From positions 124,001 through 188,000 of the forward strand of contig NZ_JADYVX010000002.1 in assembly GCF_020194175.1 (NCBI RefSeq): a stretch of 64,000 nt of DNA, read 5' to 3'. Position 1 is the first letter of the stretch; the number at the start of each line of letters is the position of its first letter. This document shows positions 1 through 7,998 of this stretch, one piece after another. Below the pieces are notes generated by a model that was not told where the DNA came from, did no database searches, and worked only from the letters and a program-made list of their open reading frames with translations. Position numbers and translations under genes: made by a program. The DNA comes from Bradyrhizobium sp. BRP22 (lineage in GTDB: Bacteria > Pseudomonadota > Alphaproteobacteria > Rhizobiales > Xanthobacteraceae).

Positions 1-255
1 GCGGTTCTGGATTTGTTGTGTACGCTCCAGTTCGCCCTGCCTTTGCTGCTCAACCAAATCATCGAATTCATAGAGGTACGGCGGCCATGCACTCCGCGAG
101 CCATGCCCTTCGCCTGGCAACAACCGCAATGTCTGCATCGCCTCGACCAGCCGCAAGCCAACATGCTCGCCGCTCCACACCGCGGGCAACATCGTCTGCT
201 CATCAAGCGGGTCGAACGGCAGCGGGTCTTCAACGCGTCGCAACAGGATCGTCAT
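1..255 (-). CDS. Phage-type hypothetical protein (3' end outside window)
   Basis: An open frame of 85 codons reads leftward from ATG at 255 and runs off the window without a stop. It begins MTILLRRVEDPLPFD and contains VWSGEHVGLRLVEAMQTL, followed by a W-P-P-Y-x-Y-E-F-D stretch. A GGAG Shine-Dalgarno sequence lies 6 nt before the ATG, and the start overlaps the end of the upstream gene by 26 nt, as expected for a coupled phage operon. The pattern 'RLVEAMQTLRLLP...WPPYLYEFDDLVEQ' recalls the DUF6362 group of small phage proteins, but that resemblance is from memory and weak. Function unknown. Confidence 0.6.
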   Translation of the reverse strand, partial: MTILLRRVEDPLPFDPLDEQTMLPAVWSGEHVGLRLVEAMQTLRLLPGEGHGSRSAWPPYLYEFDDLVEQQRQGELERTQQIQNR

Positions 256-754
256 AGCTCCACTCCCTCGTACTGGTTCTGATGTCGGAGATCTCGGCGC
301 CAGAAAACACGCGCTTCACATCGATAACCGCCGGCAACTTCGCCAGCAGCGCAGCCACCTCATCTGGCGTGATGAACACCACGTCGCCGCCGAATTTTTC
401 CTTGACCCGGTCGACCGCGGCGCGCGCGTCGCCGATCGCCACCGTGACGCCGCCATCGCTTCCGATCAGGTAAGCATCATCCGCGGCGCCGGCCGTCTGC
501 ATCGCTGCGGCGCACATGGCATAGCCCCGGCACATGCCGCCGCCATGGGTCTCGATCTGCTCGGCGGTGCCGTCCTCGACCGCCTCCTGATACAACCGGG
601 TTTGCAGATCAAGCCGGTCAGCCAAATCCGGGGCAACCCGGCGTAGCGCGTTGCGCGTCCAGCGCGCTTCGAAGGCGAGCGCTGCCGCCGTCACCCGCGG
701 TGGCCACACCCGCAGCGCGTTGTCAATCCGACCGGTGATCTCGCGCGCCGTCAT
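230..754 (-). CDS. Hypothetical protein of the element
   Basis: Leftward gene of about 174 residues starting MTAREITGRIDNALRVWPP. I chose the ATG at 754 because GGGGG lies just before it; an in-frame ATG at 778 (MPALSGAS) is an alternative. The frame stays open back to 961, but that extension encodes a low-complexity E/K/R run and is probably untranslated. The protein has an alanine-rich middle (AAALAFEARWTRNALRR) and a C-terminal part with VVFITPDEVAALL. No domain is recognised. It follows the primase gene in the same direction and its end overlaps the next start, so it is probably cotranscribed with replication genes. Confidence 0.6.
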   Translation of the reverse strand: MTAREITGRIDNALRVWPPRVTAAALAFEARWTRNALRRVAPDLADRLDLQTRLYQEAVEDGTAEQIETHGGGMCRGYAMCAAAMQTAGAADDAYLIGSDGGVTVAIGDARAAVDRVKEKFGGDVVFITPDEVAALLAKLPAVIDVKRVFSGAEISDIRTSTREWSYDDPVATR

Positions 755-779
755 CGACGCCCCCGACAGCGCCGGCATG

Positions 780-908
780 ACACAATGCCACTTCGTGACC
801 GAGATTCCCCTATATTCGCTATTACCTCTATTACCACCTTCCTTCTCCCTCTCTCTTTCTTCTTTCTCTGTTCTTCCAGCTATTAGAAAAGAAGTGTCAT
901 AACGGTCA
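780..908 (-). other. Purine-rich AT-rich spacer after the primase gene
   Basis: About 130 bases between the primase stop and the next gene. Read on the minus strand it is almost pure A/G (runs such as GAAAGAAGAAAGAGAGAGG) and then AT-rich. The surroundings are GC-rich, so the strand bias is striking. No hairpin with a T-run was seen. It may be a strand-biased replication or processing signal, or simple drift in a noncoding spacer. Confidence 0.4.
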
Positions 909-3653
909 TTAGAACGGAGGATCATCAGGCCCCTCAGAAGCTTGCGTCGATGACCCGTCATTTGTGCCGCTTCCGTCGGTATCGTTGTCAGGTGTCATGC
1001 GGCGCGCCGTTGCCGCCTTCTTCTTCTGCGCATGCCTCATCGATGACACGCACGGCTTCGCACTCCATGAGCCTGGAATAAAGCCATTGGGGTCACCTTG
1101 CGGCGATGTCGTGCTGGCGGTTTTGCCCTCGAACAGATTGCCCTCGACGGCGCGCTTCCAATAGCCCTGCCCGGCGTCGTTCAACCTGATGCCGGCGTAG
1201 TAGCGGCGGTGGGTTTCGCGCAACTCGCTGCGGTTGATGGCGATGCGAGGATCGCCTAGCGCCACCATCGCGCGGCCGATGCTGTCGTTGCTCGGAACAT
1301 GTCGGTCCTCGCCCTTGTTTTCGACCCACCACACCGCCAGCGCGGCGCAGAAATCCGGCACCGATATCCGCCGCTCGGGATCGTATTCGACGCAGTCGGC
1401 GATGAAGCCCGCAGCGAGATTGCTATCGCGCCTGATCTCTTCAGCGGTTTCCCTGACGGCATCGGTCAACTCGATGAAGCCCCGCTTCCGCGCCGCCCGT
1501 AGCCCGGCAATCGCCCAGTTGAGCAAGCCAGGTCGCTCGGTGTTCAGGACCAGTGCCGATGCCTTGTCATACCCACATCGCTTCGCTTCGGCGGCGGCGC
1601 CGATCAGCGGCTCACTCTCGACGAATTCGCGGGTGCAGATCAGCACGATGATGCGGTTGGTGATGGCCTTGGTGGCTTCCTTGAACTGCGGCGCGTAGTT
1701 GGCGCCCCAGAAGATCGGCACCGTGATCCGTTTACTAAGCAGTGGACCATTCTTGATGTTGATCGGCACCGGCTCGCCCGTGATGATCGCCTTCACCGTC
1801 GCCGACAGATGCCATTTGCCCGGCTGAAACGCCTCATGCAGCACCCACGGCACCCGGCGCACGAAGCGCATCAAGCCGTGCGCGCTCTCCAGCGCATCGA
1901 GCCCAGTCGAATTGATCTCGTCACCGAACAGACCGCCAAGCACCTCGAGGATCTCCGATTTGCCGACATTGGAGATGCCTTGCAGGATCAGCACCTTTGA
2001 TTGCGAGCGCGGCTTGACATCGATCAGCGCTGCACCGAGCAATTCTTGGACAATGCGGATATAAGCCTTGCGCGTTTCCTCCGCCTGGTCGGCGAAAGTG
2101 TCGTTGAGCATGGTTTGCCACCATGGGCACGTCGCTTTCGGATCATAGTCGCACTCGATGCGCCACGTGCAGAAGTCGTCCGGCTTGGTCGGCGTCAGCT
2201 CTAACGTGTCGGGATCGATCAGGCCCGACCTTGTCGGGATTTTGCGATGCGCATCCCACGGGATTTCACCGTCGCGCCACAACTGTGGTTGCCGCATGAT
2301 CCAGCTGCGGGTCTCGAAAATTAATTTGCTCTTGCTCTTGAAGCCGATGACGACGCAGGCATCTTCGATCTTCACATCCAGCCAGTGGGTGCCGATGCGC
2401 AATTCCCAGATGCCGTGGCTGTAAACCCATGCGGCTTTTGCCGTGAACATCACTGCTTCGCCAGCATCGTGCATCATCCGCAGTACGATGTTGCCGAGCA
2501 CGACATGCTCCAGCTCTTTCTTTGGCGGCTTCGGCGGCGATGGCGGTGGCGCCGGCTTGTTGAACTCGAGGATCTTGGCGCCGCCGCCGCTGGCAGCGCT
2601 CGCGCGTTCGTCCTGCTGTTCTTGATAAAGCTTGCCGAGTTGTTCGCCGGCGTCTCGCGGTGCCGGGACCGGTTTGGCTTCCTTGGGCTTCTGCGGATGT
2701 TTGGCCAACCAGGTCTCGCACATCCGGCGGATGTTCTTTTCCTCACGTCGCCAATTCCATCGCGCTCCGTAGTGTCCGGCCGCATTCCTGGTGGCTTCCA
2801 GGATCAGCCTCACGACATCGTCGATATCCTCGCCGGCATTGAGCAGCGAGGCCGACACCGCGATCTGGGTGGCATGGATCGCGGATTCGCCGCCGCCCAT
2901 GAACATCATCGCGTTCAGTCGCTTCTCGACATCGAGCGACGGCTTATAGCCATGCTCGATGGCATAGCGCAGATAGGGATTGTCAGCCGCCTGCCCTGCG
3001 GTGACGGCTTGCGGGCGATCCTTGCGCAGGATTACCGGACTGGCTTCCGCCAGCCATTCCTCCAGATCGCCCAACTCATAGCGCGCCTCGGTCAGCCTGA
3101 TGACCTCGACCTCGACCCAGCCATCGTTCTTGGTGTTGTGGCTGCCGGGCAGTCGCAGCACCCGCGACACCTCGCAGCATTGCAGATCGCCGCCAACCAG
3201 GTCGGCGAGTTGACGCAGCGCCGACTCGATGCGCTCGATGTCGCTCTGGGTATCGAAGGCTTCCTTGAACAGCCAGTAGCAATGCAGTCCGCCGCCGGAG
3301 GCCACCACCGCAGTCGGCGGATAGCGGAGCTTGGCAAGCTGGCGCACGACCTCGTCGCGGGTTTCGGTAATGTTCTTGAAATCGATGTCGACAAATAATC
3401 CGGGGGTCTCGACGATGTTTTCCTTGGCCCGCCGCATGCCGGCCTTCACGGTGCCGGCGCAGAAGAACAGGCCCCGCTTCGCTCGGTCCCACTTCGCGGC
3501 GAACGCAGTGATATGCGACGGAGTCCGCGTCGCGACATGGCGCTCGGGCGGCTCGGTGTCATCGTTGCGCTCGTTGGGAAACGAGCACAGGTACACCGGG
3601 TGCTCGGTGCTGACACCGAACAGTGCGTGAATGAATGTTACCGCAATCGTCAT
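909..3653 (-). CDS. RepB-type primase / SF3 helicase fusion (phage replication protein)
   Basis: A 914-residue protein likely to prime and unwind DNA for element replication. The N-terminal part resembles the RepB-like primase fold: a D-x-D pair at 89/91 in FVDIDFKN, SGGGLHCYW at 119-127 and RVLRLPGSHNTK near 164-175. A helical linker and a proline-rich stretch (about 368-380) follow. The C-terminal half resembles the DUF5906/D5 helicase of P4-type primases, with Walker A GISNVGKS at 559-566, a Walker B-like VPWVLHEAF near 601 and an arginine-containing NRIIV segment downstream. The start at 3653 has a GGGGA ribosome site; upstream in-frame codons overlap the preceding small gene and were rejected. 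Domain names rest on motif recognition, not on a search. Confidence 0.88.
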   Translation of the reverse strand: MTIAVTFIHALFGVSTEHPVYLCSFPNERNDDTEPPERHVATRTPSHITAFAAKWDRAKRGLFFCAGTVKAGMRRAKENIVETPGLFVDIDFKNITETRDEVVRQLAKLRYPPTAVVASGGGLHCYWLFKEAFDTQSDIERIESALRQLADLVGGDLQCCEVSRVLRLPGSHNTKNDGWVEVEVIRLTEARYELGDLEEWLAEASPVILRKDRPQAVTAGQAADNPYLRYAIEHGYKPSLDVEKRLNAMMFMGGGESAIHATQIAVSASLLNAGEDIDDVVRLILEATRNAAGHYGARWNWRREEKNIRRMCETWLAKHPQKPKEAKPVPAPRDAGEQLGKLYQEQQDERASAASGGGAKILEFNKPAPPPSPPKPPKKELEHVVLGNIVLRMMHDAGEAVMFTAKAAWVYSHGIWELRIGTHWLDVKIEDACVVIGFKSKSKLIFETRSWIMRQPQLWRDGEIPWDAHRKIPTRSGLIDPDTLELTPTKPDDFCTWRIECDYDPKATCPWWQTMLNDTFADQAEETRKAYIRIVQELLGAALIDVKPRSQSKVLILQGISNVGKSEILEVLGGLFGDEINSTGLDALESAHGLMRFVRRVPWVLHEAFQPGKWHLSATVKAIITGEPVPINIKNGPLLSKRITVPIFWGANYAPQFKEATKAITNRIIVLICTREFVESEPLIGAAAEAKRCGYDKASALVLNTERPGLLNWAIAGLRAARKRGFIELTDAVRETAEEIRRDSNLAAGFIADCVEYDPERRISVPDFCAALAVWWVENKGEDRHVPSNDSIGRAMVALGDPRIAINRSELRETHRRYYAGIRLNDAGQGYWKRAVEGNLFEGKTASTTSPQGDPNGFIPGSWSAKPCVSSMRHAQKKKAATARRMTPDNDTDGSGTNDGSSTQASEGPDDPPF

Positions 3654-3682
3654 CACCGTTCCCCGCAAACGGCCAGTCAACT

Positions 3683-3853
3683 CTACTGTTGGTCCTCGCC
3701 GTATCTTTCTTTGAGCTTTTCGAGATAGAGAAGGCGCGGCATCTGATTGCAGATGCAAGCTGCGGGTACCCGGGCGGCACACTCGGCATGTCCATCCAAC
3801 ACACAGCGCAGCATTCGATTGTCCGGCTCGCGCGGCTCTCCTTGCTTGACCAT
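3683..3853 (-). CDS. 56-residue cysteine-rich small protein
   Basis: A short leftward ORF between the SSB-like gene and the primase. It starts MVKQGEPREPDNRMLRC and contains four cysteines (C17, C25, C33, C35), then a basic C-terminal helix with LLYLEKLKERYGEDQQ. A GAGGAG Shine-Dalgarno sequence lies 7 nt before the ATG, and the stop is 29 nt before the primase start, so it sits exactly as an operon member. The cysteines could bind a metal, but their spacing matches no finger I know. Small proteins in this position often modulate replication proteins; that is inference only. Confidence 0.6.
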   Translation of the reverse strand: MVKQGEPREPDNRMLRCVLDGHAECAARVPAACICNQMPRLLYLEKLKERYGEDQQ

Positions 3854-3919
3854 CACTCGCTCCTCTTTGACAGACAGGGCCTGCCCGGCATGATCACCGG
3901 GCAGGCAGAACGTGTCGGC

Positions 3920-4612
3920 TCAGAACGGGATGTCAGTTTGTTTCGGCTTTTCCTCCGCAGCCGCCGCCGCTGCCGCCTGGCCAAGCGCTTCGGCGAATTC
4001 CGCCTTGGCGGACCATCCGACGATTTCGAAGATCGGGAATTTGATCCGGCCGAATTGCTTGTTCGAATGCGCATACGAGCCGACATCAAGCTTGACAATG
4101 GGGAATTCGTCGGGCCGTTGCCGCATCACCTTGCCATAGGCCTTGCACAATTCGCCGATCGCACCGATGCCGCCCTTGCTCGCCGTGGTGAAGGTGAACA
4201 GCGCATCATCGGGATCATCTTCGCCAGGCGTCTTCATGATGAGGTAATTGGAAAATTGCCACGGGTCGCGTGGCTGACCATCGTCATCACGCTCCCACTG
4301 GGTTTCATCCTGATCGCCCAGATCCTTGCGCTTCAGTGGCTGGTATCCGTCCGCGAGGCGACCCATGATCTGTTCCGCCGGCTTGTTGTCTTCCCATTTG
4401 ATCCAGCCGATCATCAGCTCATCCATGTTGGCGATCAGCTCGGTGCCGCGTGGCATCTCGGCATTGTGCTCGCCGACGAGGTAATCACCTTTGCTGAACT
4501 TCAGCAGGCGGCCGACGATGTTGCGTTGCGATGCCTGTTCGCCATATTGGGTGAAGAAATTGCCTTGGGCCGGCGCGGCTTCGGTGCCGTTGCGCGTTGC
4601 GAGTTCGGACAT
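3920..4612 (-). CDS. SSB-like phage protein with DIPF C-terminal tip
   Basis: A 230-residue leftward gene placed between the Cas4-like nuclease and the primase. The body (GRLLKFSKGDYLVGEH..., IKWEDNKPAEQIMG..., YGKVMRQRPDEFPIVKLDVGSY) looks like the rhizobial phage proteins annotated as hypothetical or ssDNA-binding-like. The tail is an alanine-rich linker (residues about 211-219) followed by EEKPKQTDIPF. A flexible linker ending in D-I-P-F is the hallmark of single-stranded DNA-binding proteins, which use it to recruit replication and repair partners. Binding of ssDNA is therefore inferred from the tail and the gene neighbourhood, not from a clear OB-fold signature. Confidence 0.72.
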   Translation of the reverse strand: MSELATRNGTEAAPAQGNFFTQYGEQASQRNIVGRLLKFSKGDYLVGEHNAEMPRGTELIANMDELMIGWIKWEDNKPAEQIMGRLADGYQPLKRKDLGDQDETQWERDDDGQPRDPWQFSNYLIMKTPGEDDPDDALFTFTTASKGGIGAIGELCKAYGKVMRQRPDEFPIVKLDVGSYAHSNKQFGRIKFPIFEIVGWSAKAEFAEALGQAAAAAAAEEKPKQTDIPF

Positions 4613-4708
4613 GATTCATCACTCTCTGATTTGAGGGGTTCATTCGTGTCGCTCCTTGCGAATCCGCAGGCAGGCATGCGCGCCTGTGCGGGGCGGGTGG
4701 AAACTCTC

Positions 4709-5758
4709 TTAATGCGAGACCAGGATGGTCAACCGGTCTCCCGGTTCGCCTTCTGTCCTGAATTCCTCGAGATCGACCCCGAGGTCTTCCAGCATTTGAC
4801 GGATGCGCGCGTTGTCCCAGCCGGCCCTGCCCTTAACCGCGCTCCAGGTCACCACGCCTGGCACCCGTCGCAGGTTGCGCTCGCGCAGCCGGTCCTTGAT
4901 GGTTTGATGGGCTTCGCGCAGCGCGGCATCGGCGGCATCACGTTCGGCCTCGATCTGTTTCGCCGTCCGCGCGTGGTCGGTGATCTCGGCGATGAACTGA
5001 TCATCGAGATTGCCCAGCATTTCCTTATGCGGAACACTGCGTCGCTCGATGCCGCACGGCTTGGTGAACGGGCACAGTTCGCATTCGTGGCCGCCCGCGA
5101 TCCAGCCCTCTGGTTTAAGATCATGGGCCGATGTCGCGGTCATAATCCGCGCCGCGCGCGCTTTGGCAGCCTCGAAGATCTTAGGGTCGAACGGAATGAT
5201 GAACTCCGGCCCCTCATCCCAGAAACTGGCATCGGTATAGGACAGCACCGAATGCGTCGGCTTGTATTCGGTCAGCTCACGCACGAGGCCGAGCTGCACC
5301 TGCGTTTGAAAGACGTTCTCAGCCTTGGGACTGGCGAGGTTGGTGCGCGGGTCGGCGGTCTTGCATTCAACCGTGACCTCACTGCCGCTGCCAGGTGCGA
5401 TCTCATCCGGCTTGCATCCGGTAAGCACGCCATCCGGGGTCGCCGATAAGAACCCTGACACGAATGTGCGTTGCTCCGGCCCGGAAAATTTCAATCGGTC
5501 ACCGAAGGCTTCCTTGAGCGCCGGATACCAGAAATAATTTTCGAAGAAGCTGCCGCGCGCCCGTGCGCCCCAGCGGTCCCGGTAATCCTCATCACGCGGC
5601 GCGCCATGTTTATGGTCGCGTTCGTTCTTGACGTAATAGACTTTGCGTTCGCATTGACCGATATCCGAGGCGCCAACGGTCTGCGCCCGGTCCTCGGGAT
5701 CAAACGCATTATGGTGCTGCGCAAAGGCTTCGAGCGCCGGGCGGATGATGGTGCCCAT
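4709..5758 (-). CDS. Cas4/RecB-like PD-(D/E)XK nuclease with iron-sulfur cysteines
   Basis: A 349-residue protein with the layout of a Cas4/AddB-type exonuclease. C36 lies in GASDIGQCERKVYY, E73 in RGSFFENYF, D109 in SATPDG, E131-x-K133 in TVECK and Q152/Q154 in QTQVQ. A C-terminal CELCPFTKPC supplies C226, C229 and C235. One early cysteine plus three late cysteines is the usual [4Fe-4S] arrangement of this family. The C-terminal 90 residues form a charged helical tail. The start at 5758 follows GGGAG; longer in-frame versions overlap the upstream gene. Stop and start are spaced by a few bases from the 151-aa gene, suggesting coupling. Likely role: end resection or recombination during element replication. 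Confidence 0.85.
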   Translation of the reverse strand: MGTIIRPALEAFAQHHNAFDPEDRAQTVGASDIGQCERKVYYVKNERDHKHGAPRDEDYRDRWGARARGSFFENYFWYPALKEAFGDRLKFSGPEQRTFVSGFLSATPDGVLTGCKPDEIAPGSGSEVTVECKTADPRTNLASPKAENVFQTQVQLGLVRELTEYKPTHSVLSYTDASFWDEGPEFIIPFDPKIFEAAKARAARIMTATSAHDLKPEGWIAGGHECELCPFTKPCGIERRSVPHKEMLGNLDDQFIAEITDHARTAKQIEAERDAADAALREAHQTIKDRLRERNLRRVPGVVTWSAVKGRAGWDNARIRQMLEDLGVDLEEFRTEGEPGDRLTILVSH

Positions 5759-5760
5759 GG

Positions 5761-6216
5761 CTAGGCTCCCGTGATTTCTTTTCGGAGGATCAGGAAAGCG
5801 TTGTCGGGCTCGCCGGGCAGCGCGTCGTCGAATGGTGGCAGACCTGCGTGCACCCGGGCGCGGACGATCGCCATGTCCATCATCGACAGCACGGTGAACT
5901 GCTGATCGCGGTCGCAAGCCTTGATCCAGCGCGCACCTTTCACATAGTCGACCAGCTCGTGCGACGACTGCGGTGTCAGCCGTCGCAACAGCGCCAGGAG
6001 AATGCGATAGTTCGCGCTGTGCTCGCTGCTTAATAGTGCGGTGCTCTCAGTGCGTACCGCCCGCTTGTAGCGCGCGAACTGTACGCTGTTGTCGCGCTGC
6101 TCTTTCTCCAGCACGGTCGGCACCAGTGGTGCATTGGCCTCCGACCGCACCACGCGCACCGGCTTGCTGCGGCGCGGCGCCGCCATCGCGGCATATCGTT
6201 CGAAGCTGTTGCTCAT
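5761..6216 (-). CDS. Hypothetical protein of the leftward operon
   Basis: A 151-residue basic protein starting MSNSFERYAAMAAPRRSK. Its ATG at 6216 lies one base after the stop of the upstream winged-helix gene (TAGCATG), so translation is probably coupled; a farther upstream in-frame ATG was rejected for that reason. The middle (NYRILLALLRRLTPQSSHELVDYVK) is helical and could be a helix-turn-helix, and it shares the 'RILALL.R' opening seen in the preceding gene. No catalytic motif is visible. Function not recognised; position suggests a replication or regulatory accessory. Confidence 0.65.
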   Translation of the reverse strand: MSNSFERYAAMAAPRRSKPVRVVRSEANAPLVPTVLEKEQRDNSVQFARYKRAVRTESTALLSSEHSANYRILLALLRRLTPQSSHELVDYVKGARWIKACDRDQQFTVLSMMDMAIVRARVHAGLPPFDDALPGEPDNAFLILRKEITGA

Positions 6217-6217
6217 G

Positions 6218-6508
6218 CTAGGTCGATGCCTCGAAATGCACATCGGCACTGCAGCCCGATCGCGTCCTGCGCTTGCCGCGCGTCACCAGCCAACCCTTGC
6301 GCTTCATGTCGGAGAAGCGCGCGCTGCAGGTTTGGTGGCGCATGCCAAGAAGGATCTCGGCTTCATCGCAGGTGAGACCTGCCGGCCGTTGGTGCAGCAG
6401 TGCGAGAATGCGCAAATAGTCAGTGTTCTTGCGCGGCTTGGTGGCTTCGCGCGCCTCGACGCTGCGCGAATGGCCGCCGTGATAATTGGCGATGATGTCG
6501 TCGCTCAT
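6218..6508 (-). CDS. Small winged helix-turn-helix protein
   Basis: A 96-residue protein. Residues about 30-80 fit a winged helix: YLRILALLHQRPAGLTCDEAE, then a recognition-type helix with RHQTCSARFSDMKRKGWL and a basic wing (GKRRTRSG). The Q-T-x-S-A-R-x-x-x-x-K-R-K-G-W pattern is common in phage DNA-binding proteins that sense or coordinate replication. An excellent GGAGG ribosome site lies 8 nt before the ATG. It may regulate the operon or act in origin recognition; the sequence does not say which. Confidence 0.7.
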   Translation of the reverse strand: MSDDIIANYHGGHSRSVEAREATKPRKNTDYLRILALLHQRPAGLTCDEAEILLGMRHQTCSARFSDMKRKGWLVTRGKRRTRSGCSADVHFEAST

Positions 6509-6536
6509 GGCCGCCCTCCGTCACGAATGTCGGTGG

Positions 6537-6866
6537 TCATTGCGCGAACCTCCGCGGATGAGCGACATTCCATTCGAAATATTTGCAGGCCTCGGCACTG
6601 TCGGGCACCGCGGCGCCCGCCTTGCCGGTGATCGCCCGGTATTTGCGGCACGGCGCCGGCTTGATCATCCCGTGATATTTGCCGTTCTTGGAGTGGTACT
6701 CATAAGCGTGATGCTCCCAGTGCAGGCATTGCCGGCACGTCATGTTGCTGTCGCCATAGGTGCCGGCGAAATGCGCCATGCCGGGATACGTCGCGCGCGC
6801 CTGCCGGGTCAGCGTCGGGTCAGGCTCGGTCAGCTTGTCGGACAAGGGATCGCGGAATAGCGTCAT
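6537..6866 (-). CDS. Cys/His-containing small phage protein
   Basis: A 109-residue protein with MTCRQCLHWEHHAYEYH in the middle and later single cysteines in APCRKY and EACKYFEW. Two C-x2-C style cysteines plus scattered Cys/His suggest a metal-binding fold. It begins within the ATGA overlap with the VRR-NUC gene stop, so it is translationally coupled. Proteins of this type are frequent in temperate phages of Rhizobiales beside VRR-NUC genes, but no function is known to me. Confidence 0.65.
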   Translation of the reverse strand: MTLFRDPLSDKLTEPDPTLTRQARATYPGMAHFAGTYGDSNMTCRQCLHWEHHAYEYHSKNGKYHGMIKPAPCRKYRAITGKAGAAVPDSAEACKYFEWNVAHPRRFAQ

Positions 6867-7258
6867 AGGATCACCACGCCCGGCTTGAGCACGTTCCAGC
6901 CCCGCAAGATCTCGAGCGCCTGCTCGACCGACTTCGCCATGCCCCAGCGAATGCCGAGCCGCTGACAGATCGCGCGAAATCCCTTCTGTTCATCGGAGAG
7001 CGCGCCGCCGCGCGCCTTCAGCTCCAGCCATGCGACCGCGCCCTCGGCGCTCGGGAACAGAAAACAGAGATCGGCGATACCGGAGCGCAGTCCTTCGGCT
7101 TTCATTCGCACCGCGTTACGGATGCGGCGGTTGCTCTGGTTCGGAATCGCAAACACGAAAATCTCTTCCCGCTTAGCGTAGGCAAGGATGGTCAGCAGCT
7201 GCACCTGGAGCGAGTGCTCGCTCGGCTCGATCCGGGCGATGCGCTTGCGTCCGCTCAT
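6863..7258 (-). CDS. VRR-NUC domain nuclease
   Basis: A 131-residue single-domain protein of the VRR-NUC branch of the PD-(D/E)XK superfamily (as in FAN1 and in phage recombination nucleases). The expected residues are present: E14 in EHSLQVQ, PN at 39-40, SGIADL with D63, E79-L-K81 in WLELKARGG, and Q91. Such stand-alone phage copies are thought to act as Holliday-junction-type nucleases. ATG at 7258 overlaps the stop of the GcrA-like gene (ATGA), which fixes the start. It belongs to the leftward early operon. Confidence 0.9.
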   Translation of the reverse strand: MSGRKRIARIEPSEHSLQVQLLTILAYAKREEIFVFAIPNQSNRRIRNAVRMKAEGLRSGIADLCFLFPSAEGAVAWLELKARGGALSDEQKGFRAICQRLGIRWGMAKSVEQALEILRGWNVLKPGVVIL

Positions 7259-7677
7259 GGCGCCCGCCGCTGGTGGAATTTCTTGTGATGCTCGGCGCAA
7301 TAGGATGATCGCGCGCCGCTTGCGAGCCACACGGTTGGCTTGCCGCAATACAGCGGGTTGGCCTGATTGCTGGCATCGAGCAGCGCGCGGCAATGATGCG
7401 AACGCAGATTGAAGAGCCGCACCGGTTTATGCGGCTTGCCTGGAGGATCGTTCTGAATGGGCTGTGTCAACAGTGGTCGCCTCGACTGTGATGGCGCCCG
7501 CATCTGAATCCGCTGCGTCGCTCCGAGCGGCAGTCCCAGGCGATGCACCTTGCCGCACACCGCATTGCGCGAACGCCGCAGCTCGGCGGCGATCAGCGAG
7601 GCGCTTTTGCCGCTCTGCCAGTCGCGTATCAGGGTTTCGATCTCAGGTGCCGTCCATGGCGCTGCCAACGTATCCAT
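7255..7677 (-). CDS. GcrA-like transcription regulator
   Basis: A 140-residue protein resembling GcrA, the alphaproteobacterial cell-cycle regulator that binds sigma-70 RNA polymerase at methylated GANTC promoters. The N-terminus has the GcrA-type helix-turn-helix (WTAPEIETLIRDW, then S-A-S-L-I-A-A-E-L...RNAVCGKVHRLGL). The C-terminus has a C-R-x-L...YCG...SYCAEHH segment like the GcrA sigma-contacting tail. It is the second gene of the leftward operon, after the repressor-like gene. A phage-borne copy could bring methylation- or cell-cycle-dependent timing to element genes; that part is inference. Confidence 0.82.
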   Translation of the reverse strand: MDTLAAPWTAPEIETLIRDWQSGKSASLIAAELRRSRNAVCGKVHRLGLPLGATQRIQMRAPSQSRRPLLTQPIQNDPPGKPHKPVRLFNLRSHHCRALLDASNQANPLYCGKPTVWLASGARSSYCAEHHKKFHQRRAP

Positions 7678-7682
7678 GACGT

Positions 7683-7916
7683 TCACCGCGCATTGGCAAA
7701 ACGACGGTCGAAATCGGTGGGATATAGATCCGGCCGCACCTCGCTCGGATGCAGACCCATGAATTCTGCGACCTTGAGGGCATGCCTTGCCGGCACTCGG
7801 TTGGGCCACATACAGACGGCACTGCGTCCAATGCCGCAGGCTTGCGCCAGCTTGGCGGCCAGCGCGGTGTCCTTGCTCAGCGCGACGAAGACTTTGTTTC
7901 GCATCTCTGCGCGCAT
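7683..7916 (-). CDS. YdaS/Cro-like phage repressor
   Basis: A 77-residue protein with one helix-turn-helix: KDTALAAKLAQACGIGRSAVCMW, followed by VPARHALKVAEFMGLHPSEVRPDLYP. This is the pattern of the YdaS/Cro family of phage regulators. I chose the ATG at 7916 because GGAG lies 7 nt before it; an ATG at 7934 is also possible. It heads the leftward operon and faces the ACGATAACT repeats in the divergent region, so it is the natural candidate to bind them. Confidence 0.82.
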   Translation of the reverse strand: MRAEMRNKVFVALSKDTALAAKLAQACGIGRSAVCMWPNRVPARHALKVAEFMGLHPSEVRPDLYPTDFDRRFANAR

Positions 7917-7998
7917 CAGCCAACTCCATTGCAAAGATGTCGATGAACGTCGCCAATGGATAGGCGTGATCGCGGCGTTGGTCAGCAGGCGCCGCCCG

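Noticed and set aside
6505-6540. An 11-codon ORF that overlaps a stop on one side and a start on the other
   Set aside because: Arises from two ATGA overlaps; too short and without its own ribosome site.
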